The notes beneath the pieces are model-generated. The model saw only the letters and a program-made list of their open reading frames with translations. It had not been told where the DNA came from and did no database searches. From positions 1 through 64,000 of the forward strand of contig JBCBKP010000015.1 of assembly GCA_038521625.1 (NCBI GenBank): DNA of 64,000 nucleotides. Direction: 5' to 3'. Origin of the DNA: JBCBKP01 sp038521625. Lineage in GTDB: Bacteria > Planctomycetota > Phycisphaerae > Phycisphaerales > UBA1924. Position 1 is the first letter of the stretch. Every line of letters begins with the position of its first letter. This document shows positions 16,739-26,778 of the stretch, piece after piece. The position numbers were made by a program, and so were the translations under genes.

Positions 16739-17701
16739 GTGCGGGGCGTTGCGGCGATCGCGGTGTTCGGGGTACTGCTCAGCGCGGCGGCGGTGCTGCG
16801 GCTGCTGGTCGGCGGCGAGGGGCTCGGCTGGCCCGGGTCGCCGACGCTCTGGGAGCTGCGGCTGGAACGCCTGGCGGCGGGGGCGGCGGTGGGGTCATCG
16901 CTCGCGGTCGCGGGCGTGCTGCTGCAGAGCCTGCTCCGGAACCCGCTGGCCTCGCCCGACCTGATGGGTCTCGCCGCGGGGTCCGGATTCTGCGTGATGC
17001 TCGCGCAGGCCGCGGGGCTGGGGTCGGTGGTCACGCTGGCGGGGTTCGGCGCGGCCGCGGGCCCGGCGCTGGTCGGGGCGCTCGGTGCGCTCGGGCTGGT
17101 GTATTTGCTCAGTCAGCGTCGCGGGCTGATCGATCCGGTCTCGATGGTGCTGGTCGGGGTGATCGTCGGGCTGGTGTTCGGCGCGGCGACCGAGCTCGTG
17201 CGGTTCACGCTTCCCGACCGCGGGGAGAACGCGGCGCGCTGGCTGCTGGGCGGTTTGAACGGCGAGGTCCGCTGGGAGAGCGCGGCGATCGTCGGAGGGC
17301 TGGCGGTCGCGGCGATGATCCTGAGCTGCTTGCAGGCGCGGTCGATGGACGCGGCGAGCCTGAGCGAGGACGAGGCGCGGTCGGCGGGCGTGCCGCTGGC
17401 GCGGCTGCGGGCGTTCCAGTTCGTGGCGTCGGGTGTGCTGACCGCGGCGGCGGTGACGATCGCGGGGCCGATCGGGTTCATCGGACTGGTGGCGCCGCAC
17501 GTGGCGCGGCTGGTCAACGGTCCGGGGCACGGGACGCTGGTGGTCGCGGCGGGTCTGGCGGGCGCGGCGCTCGTGGTCGGGGCGGATGCGGGCGTGATGA
17601 GCGTGCGGCTGCCGTCCGGGCGTCCGCCGATTGGCGTCTTGACCTCGATGCTGGGCGGGCCGGTGTTCCTGGCGTTGCTGTGGAGAGAGCGGAGAGGTTG
17701 A
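16739..17701 (+). CDS. FecCD/BtuC-type ABC transporter permease
   Basis: Inner-membrane permease of the siderophore/haem/vitamin B12 uptake family, 320 aa with about nine or ten hydrophobic segments. Family motifs include RLERLAAGAAVGSSLAVAG, LLQSLLRNPLASPDLMGL, an internal GLVAPHVARL-type loop (GPIGFIGLVAPHVARL) and RLPSGRPPIGVLTSMLGGP near the end. The start is taken as the GTG at 16739; the nearest Shine-Dalgarno-like sequence is far upstream, so the true start may differ. The usual partner ATPase and binding protein are absent from the neighbourhood. The substrate (iron chelate or cobalamin) is undecided; cobalamin would fit the mutase and MetH genes nearby. Confidence 0.88.
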   Translation: MRGVAAIAVFGVLLSAAAVLRLLVGGEGLGWPGSPTLWELRLERLAAGAAVGSSLAVAGVLLQSLLRNPLASPDLMGLAAGSGFCVMLAQAAGLGSVVTLAGFGAAAGPALVGALGALGLVYLLSQRRGLIDPVSMVLVGVIVGLVFGAATELVRFTLPDRGENAARWLLGGLNGEVRWESAAIVGGLAVAAMILSCLQARSMDAASLSEDEARSAGVPLARLRAFQFVASGVLTAAAVTIAGPIGFIGLVAPHVARLVNGPGHGTLVVAAGLAGAALVVGADAGVMSVRLPSGRPPIGVLTSMLGGPVFLALLWRERRG

Positions 17702-17767
17702 GGGCCGATTTTGACGGTCGGCACGGCGCTGCCCATCTGTGCGCGGTGCACTCGGGGAGGACCACTC

Positions 17768-19237
17768 ATGCCGCAGATTGTTCGGATGGCTCTTTGCTTC
17801 GTTATTTCGCTTGCGGGGTGCTCGGTTGCCCCGAGGGCGTCGGAGTCGGGCGGCGCCGAGCTCGCGTCAAAGACAACCCGGTCGTTCCGTGCGCTGATGC
17901 AGCGGTATCACGAGCTCGACGCGTTCAACGGTGCTGTGCTGGTCGCCGAGGGCGGCCGTGTGCTGTACGAGGACGCGTTCGGCCCGGCGGTGCTGGAGTT
18001 TGGCGTGGAGAGTTCGTTGGAGACGCGGTTTCGGATCGCATCGATCTCGAAGCCGATGACGGTGGTGCTTGTGATGCAGCTTGTGGAGGAGGGGATGCTC
18101 GATCTGGACGAGCCGATCGGGCGGTATCTGGAGACGGTGCGTGAGGACATTTCGACGCGCGTGACCACGCGGCAGCTGCTGAATCACACGAGCGGGCTGG
18201 GGCGGGAGTACCTGCCGAACGAAGACATCGATCGCGCGTACGCGCTCGGTGACCTGGTCGCGGGGATCAATGAGAACGTCGAGTTCGTCGGCGAGCCCGG
18301 CGCGGCGTCGACGTACAGCAACGCGGGGTATGTGCTGCTCGCGGCGATCGTCGAGACGTTGCGTGGGCGTTTGTTCGAGGACGTGCTGCGCGTGAGGCTC
18401 TTCGGGCCGGCGGGGATGGTGAGCGCGGGACTGGAGGTCGAGCCGTCGCGTTCGGTCGAGCGGCTCTCCCGGGGCTATCGCCTGCGGTTTGGGACGCACG
18501 TCTCGGCGGACCGTGTGAATATGTCGACCATGCGCGGCAACGGCGGCGTCTATGCGACGGTGCGCGATCTGTATCTGTTCGAGCGTGCGATGCGCGATGA
18601 TACGTTGTTGTCGTCGGCGAGCCGAGAAGCGGTGTTCACACCCGAGCTCGGGCGGTACGGGTTCGCGTGGCAGATCCGCGAGAATCAGTCGGGATTCCCG
18701 GAGGGCGTCCATCGGCTGGCGTGGCATCGCGGCGCGAACCGAGGCGGGTTTCGCACACAGCTGACCATGCAGCTCGACGGCGATCGGGTCGTTGTGCTGC
18801 TCGCGAATCTGGATGATTCGCCTCGGCTGGAGATCACGCAGAAGCTGTTCGAGCTGATGGTGTATGGCGAGACGACACTCCCAACGCCGAGCCTGGCGCA
18901 TCGCGCGATGTCGCGGCTGCGTGCCGAGGGCGTTGCGGGGGCTGCTTCGATGTTGCGCGAGGAACCCGAGGCGGACGCGGGCGGGGCGATCAACGAGATC
19001 CTCGGATTCGGTCATCACGCGATCCGTGCGGGCGCGTTCGACGAGGCGGTCGCGGCGTTCGAGCTGTGCGATGAGATGTTCCCCGGCATCGCGGTGATCG
19101 TGGTGAGCCGGGCGTATGGATACCTGCGTGCGGGGCGCCTCGATGAGGCGCGAGTGCATGCCGAGCGAGCGCTCGAGCTCGACCCGGGGAACTCGGATGC
19201 GCTCGAGGTTCTCGCGGGTGTGTCGCCTCGGTATTAG
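17768..19237 (+). CDS. Beta-lactamase-fold serine hydrolase lipoprotein with TPR tail
   Basis: Class C beta-lactamase/DD-peptidase-fold protein of 489 aa. The N-terminus is a lipoprotein signal with lipobox LAGC, so the mature protein starts at C18. Active-site elements are S92-I-S-K95 (SxxK) and Y183-S-N185 (YxN), with HRGANRGG as the likely third motif. The last 80 residues, GAFDEAVAAFEL and GRLDEARVHAERALELDPGN, look like TPR repeats, which are unusual on this fold. The ATG at 17768 has GGGAGG about eight bases upstream and is preferred over an earlier in-frame TTG. Whether it acts as an esterase, peptidase or lactamase is not decidable. It overlaps the following convergent gene by four bases. 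Confidence 0.85.
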   Translation: MPQIVRMALCFVISLAGCSVAPRASESGGAELASKTTRSFRALMQRYHELDAFNGAVLVAEGGRVLYEDAFGPAVLEFGVESSLETRFRIASISKPMTVVLVMQLVEEGMLDLDEPIGRYLETVREDISTRVTTRQLLNHTSGLGREYLPNEDIDRAYALGDLVAGINENVEFVGEPGAASTYSNAGYVLLAAIVETLRGRLFEDVLRVRLFGPAGMVSAGLEVEPSRSVERLSRGYRLRFGTHVSADRVNMSTMRGNGGVYATVRDLYLFERAMRDDTLLSSASREAVFTPELGRYGFAWQIRENQSGFPEGVHRLAWHRGANRGGFRTQLTMQLDGDRVVVLLANLDDSPRLEITQKLFELMVYGETTLPTPSLAHRAMSRLRAEGVAGAASMLREEPEADAGGAINEILGFGHHAIRAGAFDEAVAAFELCDEMFPGIAVIVVSRAYGYLRAGRLDEARVHAERALELDPGNSDALEVLAGVSPRY

Positions 19238-20226
19238 GCGTAGATGCTGAGCTCGCGTCCGAGCTTGAGATCGCCCGAGGTGTAGGCGGCGATTGGTGAC
19301 GAAGGCCCGTCGCCGGCGCTGCGGGCCCCATCGGTGCTGCGAGGCGTCGCGTCGATCCGGTCGGTCCCGGTGCTCTGGTCGTCCGGCTGAGACGAAGGGA
19401 CGAGCAGACGTGGAGACGGGGCGTCGTTCGATCCAGTCGCACGACCGGTGCCCGGCGCTTCGTCGCTCGACTCCGCGGCTTCCTTTGCCAGCTCGGCGCG
19501 GGCGTCGGCTTCCTGGGCGCGGGCCTTGGCGGCGACGGCGCGGTCGGTGGACGATGGCTCGGCGGGCGCGAGCGCGGCGCGGACGATCTGCTGGGCCTTG
19601 GCGATGGTCTCCTCGGGTGTGCGCCCCTCGGAGGTGTCGATCTGGACGCTGCCTCCGGTGCGGTAGCGGACGCCGTCCGGGCCCTTGGTGTAGGTGTAGT
19701 TGGGCCCGCCTCGGAAGAGGGCGCCGGCCGCGGCGACGTGGGCCTCCTCGTGGATCTTCACTTCTTGGTCGCGTGCCTTGAACTGCTCGACCTGGCGCTG
19801 CTCGGACTCGCTCAGGGGCTCGCCGTTGGGGCTGGTTTCAGCCGCGACCGTTCGGTCGCGTGTTGCCCCCTCCGCCTTGTCCGCCGTGCCGGACTCGGCA
19901 CGTCCCCCGTCGGCGACGGGTGAGGCGGCGACGCGCGGGTCCTGGAACGAGGCGGGCCCGTCGCTCGCGCTGCGGGTTCCTTCTGGCGACTCGTCCAGCG
20001 CCGCCGCGAGGCCGCGCGCCTGGGGCGAGAGCGAGACCGTGTCCGCCGGAACGGGACGGTTCGGCGCGGTGCTCTCGTCGGGGCGCGCCGTGCGTTCGGT
20101 GGCGTTGCGTTCAGAGGAGGGGATCGAGCCGGGGCGTGCGGTGCGCACGAGGATCGAGCCCGGGGCTTGGCCTGGGAACTGGCCCGGGAGCCGCGTGGAG
20201 AACGGATTGATCGCGCCGGTCGACAT
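19234..20226 (-). CDS. SprA-related putative metalloprotease
   Basis: 330-aa protein with a conserved core about residues 145-215: VEQFKARDQEVKIHEEAH, then GPNYTYTKGPDGVRYRTGG and TIAKAQQIVRAALAP. This core matches the SprA-related (CJM1_0395-type) putative metalloproteases, whose HExxH-like motif appears here as HEEAH. The flanking thirds are low in complexity, rich in Ser, Asp, Gly and Ala, and probably disordered. No signal peptide is visible. A 22-base dispersed repeat (19906-19927) lies inside the coding region. It is 93 bp downstream of the split metH pair on the same strand and could be cotranscribed. Confidence 0.75.
   Translation of the reverse strand: MSTGAINPFSTRLPGQFPGQAPGSILVRTARPGSIPSSERNATERTARPDESTAPNRPVPADTVSLSPQARGLAAALDESPEGTRSASDGPASFQDPRVAASPVADGGRAESGTADKAEGATRDRTVAAETSPNGEPLSESEQRQVEQFKARDQEVKIHEEAHVAAAGALFRGGPNYTYTKGPDGVRYRTGGSVQIDTSEGRTPEETIAKAQQIVRAALAPAEPSSTDRAVAAKARAQEADARAELAKEAAESSDEAPGTGRATGSNDAPSPRLLVPSSQPDDQSTGTDRIDATPRSTDGARSAGDGPSSPIAAYTSGDLKLGRELSIYA
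19906..19927. repeat. Dispersed 22-bp hairpin repeat, copy 2, inside a coding region
   Basis: CCGTC-GGC-GACGG hairpin followed by GTGAGGCG, matching 16623-16644 at 20 of 22 positions. It is inside the disordered part of the SprA-related gene and keeps its reading frame. Confidence 0.5.
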
Positions 20227-20319
20227 CGCCGCGGGTGAGATCGGACCGTGGGCGCGGCCGCGGGACCTCGAGCCGGCGGGAGGGGCCCGTCTGTGCGGGC
20301 GGGCGGCCGGTTCTGGGGG

Positions 20320-22056
<1,737 letters not shown>

Positions 22057-22073
22057 GGGTTCGGCTCCGTGGC

Positions 22074-23963
22074 TCAGGCCGGGACGGGCTCGTAGGCGTA
22101 CGCGCCCTCGCTGGGCAGGCCGGTGCCGCCGGCGTCCTTGCTTCGTCGATCGTAGATGAGGCTCAGCGCCGCCTCCTTGTGCGCGTCCTCGATCTTGTTG
22201 AGCGGCAGGATCTTGGAGGCGTGGACGATCGCGCTGGTCATGCCGTGCTGGACCAGCTCGTGCAGGAAGACCGAGTTGAGGACGACGCGGGCGGCGGGCT
22301 TGAGGCCGAAGCTGACGTTGGAGAGCCCGCAGGTGAGCTGGACCTCCGGGAAGGTCTCCGCGATCTGGCGCGTGCCCTCGATGAGCTCGAGCGCGCTGCG
22401 CCGGTCGGTGTCCATGCCGGTCGAGATCGGGAGCACGAGCGGGTCGATGAAGATGTCGGCCACGTCGATGCCGTGGACCTCCGCGGCGCGCTCGATGCCG
22501 CGCTTGGCGATCGAGAATTTTCGATCGGCGGTCCTGGCCATCGCGGCCTCGGGGTCCTCGTCGATGGTGCCGATGACCAGCGCCGAGTTGTAGGTACGCG
22601 CGAGGCGGCAGATCTCGTCGAACTTCTCCTCGCCGTCCTCGAAGTTCGCCGAGTTGATGATGCACTTGCCGGCGGCGTGTGAGAGACCGGCCTCGATCGT
22701 CGCGACCTGGGTCGAATCGATCATCAGCGGGGCGTCGACCTGTCGGCTGAAGCGCTTCACCACCTCGGCCATGTCGGCGGCGTTGTCGCGACCGGCGTAG
22801 TCGACGTTGATGTCGAGCACGTGCGAACCGTCGCGCATCTGCTCGCGGGCGAGCGAGACGATCGAATCCCAGTCCTCTTCTTCGAGGAGCCGCTTGAACT
22901 TCCGCGAGCCCGAGGCGTTGCACCGTTCGCCGACGATCAGGAACGAATTGTCCTGTCGGTGCTCGGTCGGCTGGTAGAGCGAGGTCGAGGACGCCGGGAG
23001 CGGCGTGCGGGCGACCTTCTTCGGCGCGTGCCCCTCGACGGCCTTGGCGAGCTCGCGGATGTGCTCGGGTGTCGTGCCGCAGCAGCCTCCGACGATGCCG
23101 AGGCCGAATTCCTCGACGAACTTCATCACGGCCTCGGTGAACGGCTTCGGCTGGAGCGGGTACTCGGTGCGGCCCTCGACGAGGACGGGCAGGCCGGCGT
23201 TGGGGACGACCGCGACGGTGCGGTCCCAGCGCTCGCCGAGGAACCGGACGTACTCGGCCATCTCGGTCGGGCCGGTGGCGCAGTTCAGGCCGAGGCTCGT
23301 GATCGGGTAGTGGCGCAGGGCGCTGGCCGCGGCCTCGATCGAGGAACCGACGAGCATCGTGCCGGTCTGCTCGATGGTGACGTTGACCAGGATCGGCAGG
23401 TCCTCGGTCGGGCTCTTGCCAGCGGCCTGGAGCTCGGCGAGCGCGGCGTTGATGGCGCACTTGACCTGGAGGAGGTCCTGGCAGGTCTCGATGAGCAGCG
23501 CGTCGGCCCCGCCGGCGATCAGGCCTCGGAAGGCCTCGCGGTACGACGCCATCATCGTGGCCCAATCGATCTGGCCGAGCGTGAGCAGCTTGGTGCCCGG
23601 GCCCATCGAGCCGACGACGAATCGGGGCTTGTCGGCGGTCGAGAACTTGTCGGCCGCGGCGCGGGCGATCTCGGCCGACATCTTGTTCAGCTCGAAGGTC
23701 TCGTCCTGGAGCTCGAACTCGGAGAGGACGTGGCTCGCGCCGCCGAACGTGTTCGTCTCGACGGCGTCGGATCCGACCTCAAAGAACGACTCGTGGATCT
23801 CCTGGACGAGGTCGGGCCGGCTCAGCGAGAGCACGTCGGTGCAGTTCTCGCAGCCGCGGTAGTCCTCGTCGACGGAGAGGTCGTAATTGTACGTGCTGGT
23901 GCCCATGCCGCCGTCGAGGACGATGATCTTGCGGCGGAGCTGGTCGAGGAATGCGCTCGGCAT
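22074..23963 (-). CDS. metH: Methionine synthase, homocysteine and methyltetrahydrofolate half
   Basis: N-terminal half of MetH as a 629-aa protein. The homocysteine S-methyltransferase domain starts IIVLDGGMGTSTYNYDL and has zinc ligands C228 (GLNCATGP) and C294/C295 (GGCCGTTPEH), spaced as in known MetH. The pterin-binding domain follows (FLIVGERCNASGSRKF to GLSNVSFGLKP), and the protein stops soon after. The start is ATG at 23963. Separate termination and a separate ribosome-binding site for the next gene show that the split is real in this sequence. A 6-bp-stem hairpin lies in the leader at 24021-24044; I saw no recognisable S-adenosylmethionine riboswitch. Confidence 0.93.
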   Translation of the reverse strand: MPSAFLDQLRRKIIVLDGGMGTSTYNYDLSVDEDYRGCENCTDVLSLSRPDLVQEIHESFFEVGSDAVETNTFGGASHVLSEFELQDETFELNKMSAEIARAAADKFSTADKPRFVVGSMGPGTKLLTLGQIDWATMMASYREAFRGLIAGGADALLIETCQDLLQVKCAINAALAELQAAGKSPTEDLPILVNVTIEQTGTMLVGSSIEAAASALRHYPITSLGLNCATGPTEMAEYVRFLGERWDRTVAVVPNAGLPVLVEGRTEYPLQPKPFTEAVMKFVEEFGLGIVGGCCGTTPEHIRELAKAVEGHAPKKVARTPLPASSTSLYQPTEHRQDNSFLIVGERCNASGSRKFKRLLEEEDWDSIVSLAREQMRDGSHVLDINVDYAGRDNAADMAEVVKRFSRQVDAPLMIDSTQVATIEAGLSHAAGKCIINSANFEDGEEKFDEICRLARTYNSALVIGTIDEDPEAAMARTADRKFSIAKRGIERAAEVHGIDVADIFIDPLVLPISTGMDTDRRSALELIEGTRQIAETFPEVQLTCGLSNVSFGLKPAARVVLNSVFLHELVQHGMTSAIVHASKILPLNKIEDAHKEAALSLIYDRRSKDAGGTGLPSEGAYAYEPVPA

Positions 23964-24060
23964 GGGTTCGGGTCCTTCCGTGGGGCCGGTGATCGACGCC
24001 GGGAAGTGTATCGTCGTTTCATCCGTGTTTCTGGATAAACGGATCAAGCCGGTGCGGGCA

Positions 24061-24084
24061 AAGAAAAACCCGCCTTGCGGCGGG
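24061..24084 (-). terminator. Rho-independent terminator of the metzincin gene
   Basis: On the minus strand the stem CCCGCC / GGCGGG closes a GCAA (GNRA-type) tetraloop and is followed by TTTTTCTT. It lies about 30 bases after the stop of the 24115-26691 gene and so ends that transcript before the metH leader. Confidence 0.85.
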
Positions 24085-24114
24085 CTGTGAGGGGTCGGTT
24101 CGCGGCTGCCGCGT

Positions 24115-26691
24115 CTATGGGGCGACGCAGGAGGCGTCGAAGAAGAGGGCGACGAAGGCGTCGACGTCGGTGTTGGAGATGACGCCGAAGGGGGACGCGA
24201 GGTCGACGGCGGAGTCGGCGGCGAAGAAGCGGGCGACGAACTCGTCGACGTCGGTGTTGGAGACGACACCGAAGGGGCTGGCGAAGTCGATCGGACAGAC
24301 CTGGTCACAACCGTCGATGTCGACTCGGAACGCGTCGACGCCGGCCTCCATGACGGTCGCGGCGGTGTCCTGGGCGCGGAACCGGATGCGGATCTGATCG
24401 GTGGCCTCGGCCGGGGAGACCACGATGCTGTCGGGCGTCCAGGCGTTGGTCGCGACGTTGTAGTTGCGCTGGTTGATGAACGTGGTGCCGTCGTTGAACG
24501 AGAGGTCCACTGTGACGCCGGTGGTCCCGTCGAAGGGCGTGAATCCCGCGACGTCGCCGACCCAGTAATCCCAACTGATGGTGCCGCCGCCGGTCAGGTC
24601 GAGACGGGGGCTGATCAGATCAACCGGTCCGCCGTCGACATCGGAGTTGCTCCCGTTCGGGTCGTTCTCCGTAAGGAACGCGAATCCGTTGCCATCGGAG
24701 TCGGCCGGGGGGTCGCCGCGACCGAAATTCACCGGCACGCCGCGCTGCCAGAGGCCTTCGTTGGCCGCGAAGGCGTTGAGCGCGAGCCAGCCGCGGTTGG
24801 CCTCGAAGCTGTCGAAGAAGTCGCCTGCGGCGAGATCGTTCTCGCGGTCGACGGTGACCGACGAGGTGACGCTGGGGGCGTTCTCGAACTGGACGGTCGC
24901 CTCGACCTGGTAGTCGGGGCCGCACGCGAGCGTGCCGAAGTCGGCGCGGTAGGTGTTCCCGCTGACGAACTCGGCGGTCGCGAAGAGTTGGCTCGGCGGG
25001 TTGCTCGTGGTCAGCGCCACCTCGACGGAGGTCGGGGGGATCGAGGCGAGGACGGGGATGACGCTCAGGTCGAAGACGAGCGAGTTCTGGCCCGGCAGGT
25101 TGCGGGTGTCCTCGTCGAGGAACCGGGCGGCCGGGGCGAGATCGGCCGCGGCGGCGACGTTCCGGAGCGACGCGGTGTACGCCTGGGCGTCGAAGAGCGC
25201 CTCGGGGAGGGTGCTCGGGGTCGTGGAGGCGATCGCGACGGTGTAGTTCTGGGTCGAGCCGCTGTCGTTGCGGACGACGAGACGTTCGGTGCCTCCGGCG
25301 AGCAGGCGGTCGATGGTCTCCGGCGCCGGCGAGACGACCTCGATTCGCAGGTCTGCGATCGCGGAGAAGTCGACCGGCGTGCCGACCCCGCAGCCCGACG
25401 CGAGCTGGGCGCCCGACAGGCCGTCGGGTCCGACGGGGATGGCCTCGAAGATGGCGGTCGATCCGCTCGGCACGCTGAACGTGAAGAAGTCGAGCTCGGC
25501 GTTGAAGTTGATCGAGACGTTCTCGACCGTCGACGCGACCTTGCTCGACGTGCCGAGGCCGATGGCCTGCCCGATCGTGCCGTTCGGCTCGGTGCGGTCG
25601 CCGTAGCGGACGCTGGCGCCGAGGACGTCGTCGAACTGCGGGCCGTCGAACCCGAGCTGGATGAACGGCTCCATGAGCTTGGTGCCGTCGAGCGGGCAGG
25701 TGTGGAGCAGGCCGAGGCCGTGGCCGTGCTCGTGCGCGGTGACGTTGCGGAAGAAGATGTCGTCGTTGATGCCGGCATTGGAGGCGTAGGACGTGTCGGC
25801 GGAGTCGAACGTCATGTCGCCGCTCTGCGGGAACAGATTGAACGCGAGCGTGCCGCCCGGGCCGTCGAGCGGGATCGCGTTGATGCGGACGTCGCCGCGC
25901 TGGCCGAGGATGCCGTTGTTGACCGGCGGCCCGAAGAGCCCGTCGTCCACCGGGACGCCGTCGTCCATCGGCTCGAAGACGTACGTCGTGCCGGTCAGGG
26001 CGGACCAGTCGTCGAAGACGCGGGCGAACAGAGCCTGCCAGACCGCCGGCGAGCCGTAGATGCCGTTCAGCCAGGAGAAGAGGTTGCTGCCGACCTGGAC
26101 CGCCGGCCCTCCGGGCGGCGTGCTGAAACGGTCCGTGACAGGCGTCCCGTCGGGGACGAACGAGTAGGTGAGCGTGATCGGGTTGTTGTCGAACAGCGGT
26201 GCCGGGTTTGTCGCGGTCGCCGCCCAGCGCGAGGTCAGGACGAATCGCTCGCCGTTCTCGCGGTAGATCGACTCGATGATCTCCACGACCGCCGGGTCCG
26301 TCCCCGGCGTGAAGCATGCCTGCGCCGAGACGGGGCCGCGCTGCGCCTCCTCGTGCGTGAGCGCGAGGAAGTTCAGCATGCGCTCGTCGATGCGGCTGAG
26401 GACCTCGACGGACGCGTAGGGCGTGAGCCGCTCGATCCGCGGGTCAAGGGGGCCGACGAAGTCGCGCGAGGCGCCGTCGGCGAAACGGGACGGGTCGGCC
26501 GGGAGGCCCCTGGCGACGCGGATCCGGCGTTGCTCCTCGCGCGGCAGCATCTTGAACAGGTGCTTGGCGAGTGCACGCTCCACGACCTCGTCCGAGGCTT
26601 TCGGTGTCTGGTCCGTCCGCTCGGTCGGCGCCGCGGCGCTCGACAGCGATGCCACGCCGATCGCGGCGGTCACAAAGAACTCTCTAATCAT
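24115..26691 (-). CDS. Secreted metzincin protease with jelly-roll module and dockerin-like tag (copy 1)
   Basis: 858-aa exported zinc protease. The signal peptide spans about residues 1-21. The catalytic motif HEHGHGLGLLH is at 320-330, with a Met-turn at M340 (KLMEP), as in matrixin/reprolysin-type metzincins. After a central region, a shared module carries RGDPPAD.DG.G.AFLTENDP and SDVD.G...LISP. The C-terminal tag has two copies of a unit reading FGVxSNTDVDxFVxxFF, bracketed by cysteines. The same order of domains recurs in the next gene upstream. No Ca2+-loop residues remain in the tag. It is the last of three tandem paralogues, followed by a strong terminator. Confidence 0.88.
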   Translation of the reverse strand: MIREFFVTAAIGVASLSSAAAPTERTDQTPKASDEVVERALAKHLFKMLPREEQRRIRVARGLPADPSRFADGASRDFVGPLDPRIERLTPYASVEVLSRIDERMLNFLALTHEEAQRGPVSAQACFTPGTDPAVVEIIESIYRENGERFVLTSRWAATATNPAPLFDNNPITLTYSFVPDGTPVTDRFSTPPGGPAVQVGSNLFSWLNGIYGSPAVWQALFARVFDDWSALTGTTYVFEPMDDGVPVDDGLFGPPVNNGILGQRGDVRINAIPLDGPGGTLAFNLFPQSGDMTFDSADTSYASNAGINDDIFFRNVTAHEHGHGLGLLHTCPLDGTKLMEPFIQLGFDGPQFDDVLGASVRYGDRTEPNGTIGQAIGLGTSSKVASTVENVSINFNAELDFFTFSVPSGSTAIFEAIPVGPDGLSGAQLASGCGVGTPVDFSAIADLRIEVVSPAPETIDRLLAGGTERLVVRNDSGSTQNYTVAIASTTPSTLPEALFDAQAYTASLRNVAAAADLAPAARFLDEDTRNLPGQNSLVFDLSVIPVLASIPPTSVEVALTTSNPPSQLFATAEFVSGNTYRADFGTLACGPDYQVEATVQFENAPSVTSSVTVDRENDLAAGDFFDSFEANRGWLALNAFAANEGLWQRGVPVNFGRGDPPADSDGNGFAFLTENDPNGSNSDVDGGPVDLISPRLDLTGGGTISWDYWVGDVAGFTPFDGTTGVTVDLSFNDGTTFINQRNYNVATNAWTPDSIVVSPAEATDQIRIRFRAQDTAATVMEAGVDAFRVDIDGCDQVCPIDFASPFGVVSNTDVDEFVARFFAADSAVDLASPFGVISNTDVDAFVALFFDASCVAP

Positions 26692-26778
26692 CTCGGCAGT
26701 CTCCTCAGAACGAGGTTCGCGGACAGAACGCCCCGTGTCGAACGACGACGGGCCCGGTGCGCCGGCGGGGGTGAATCA

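Noticed and set aside
23964..24060. SAM or SAH riboswitch before metH
   Set aside because: Only a 6-bp hairpin is visible; no recognisable kink-turn, pseudoknot or conserved riboswitch core.
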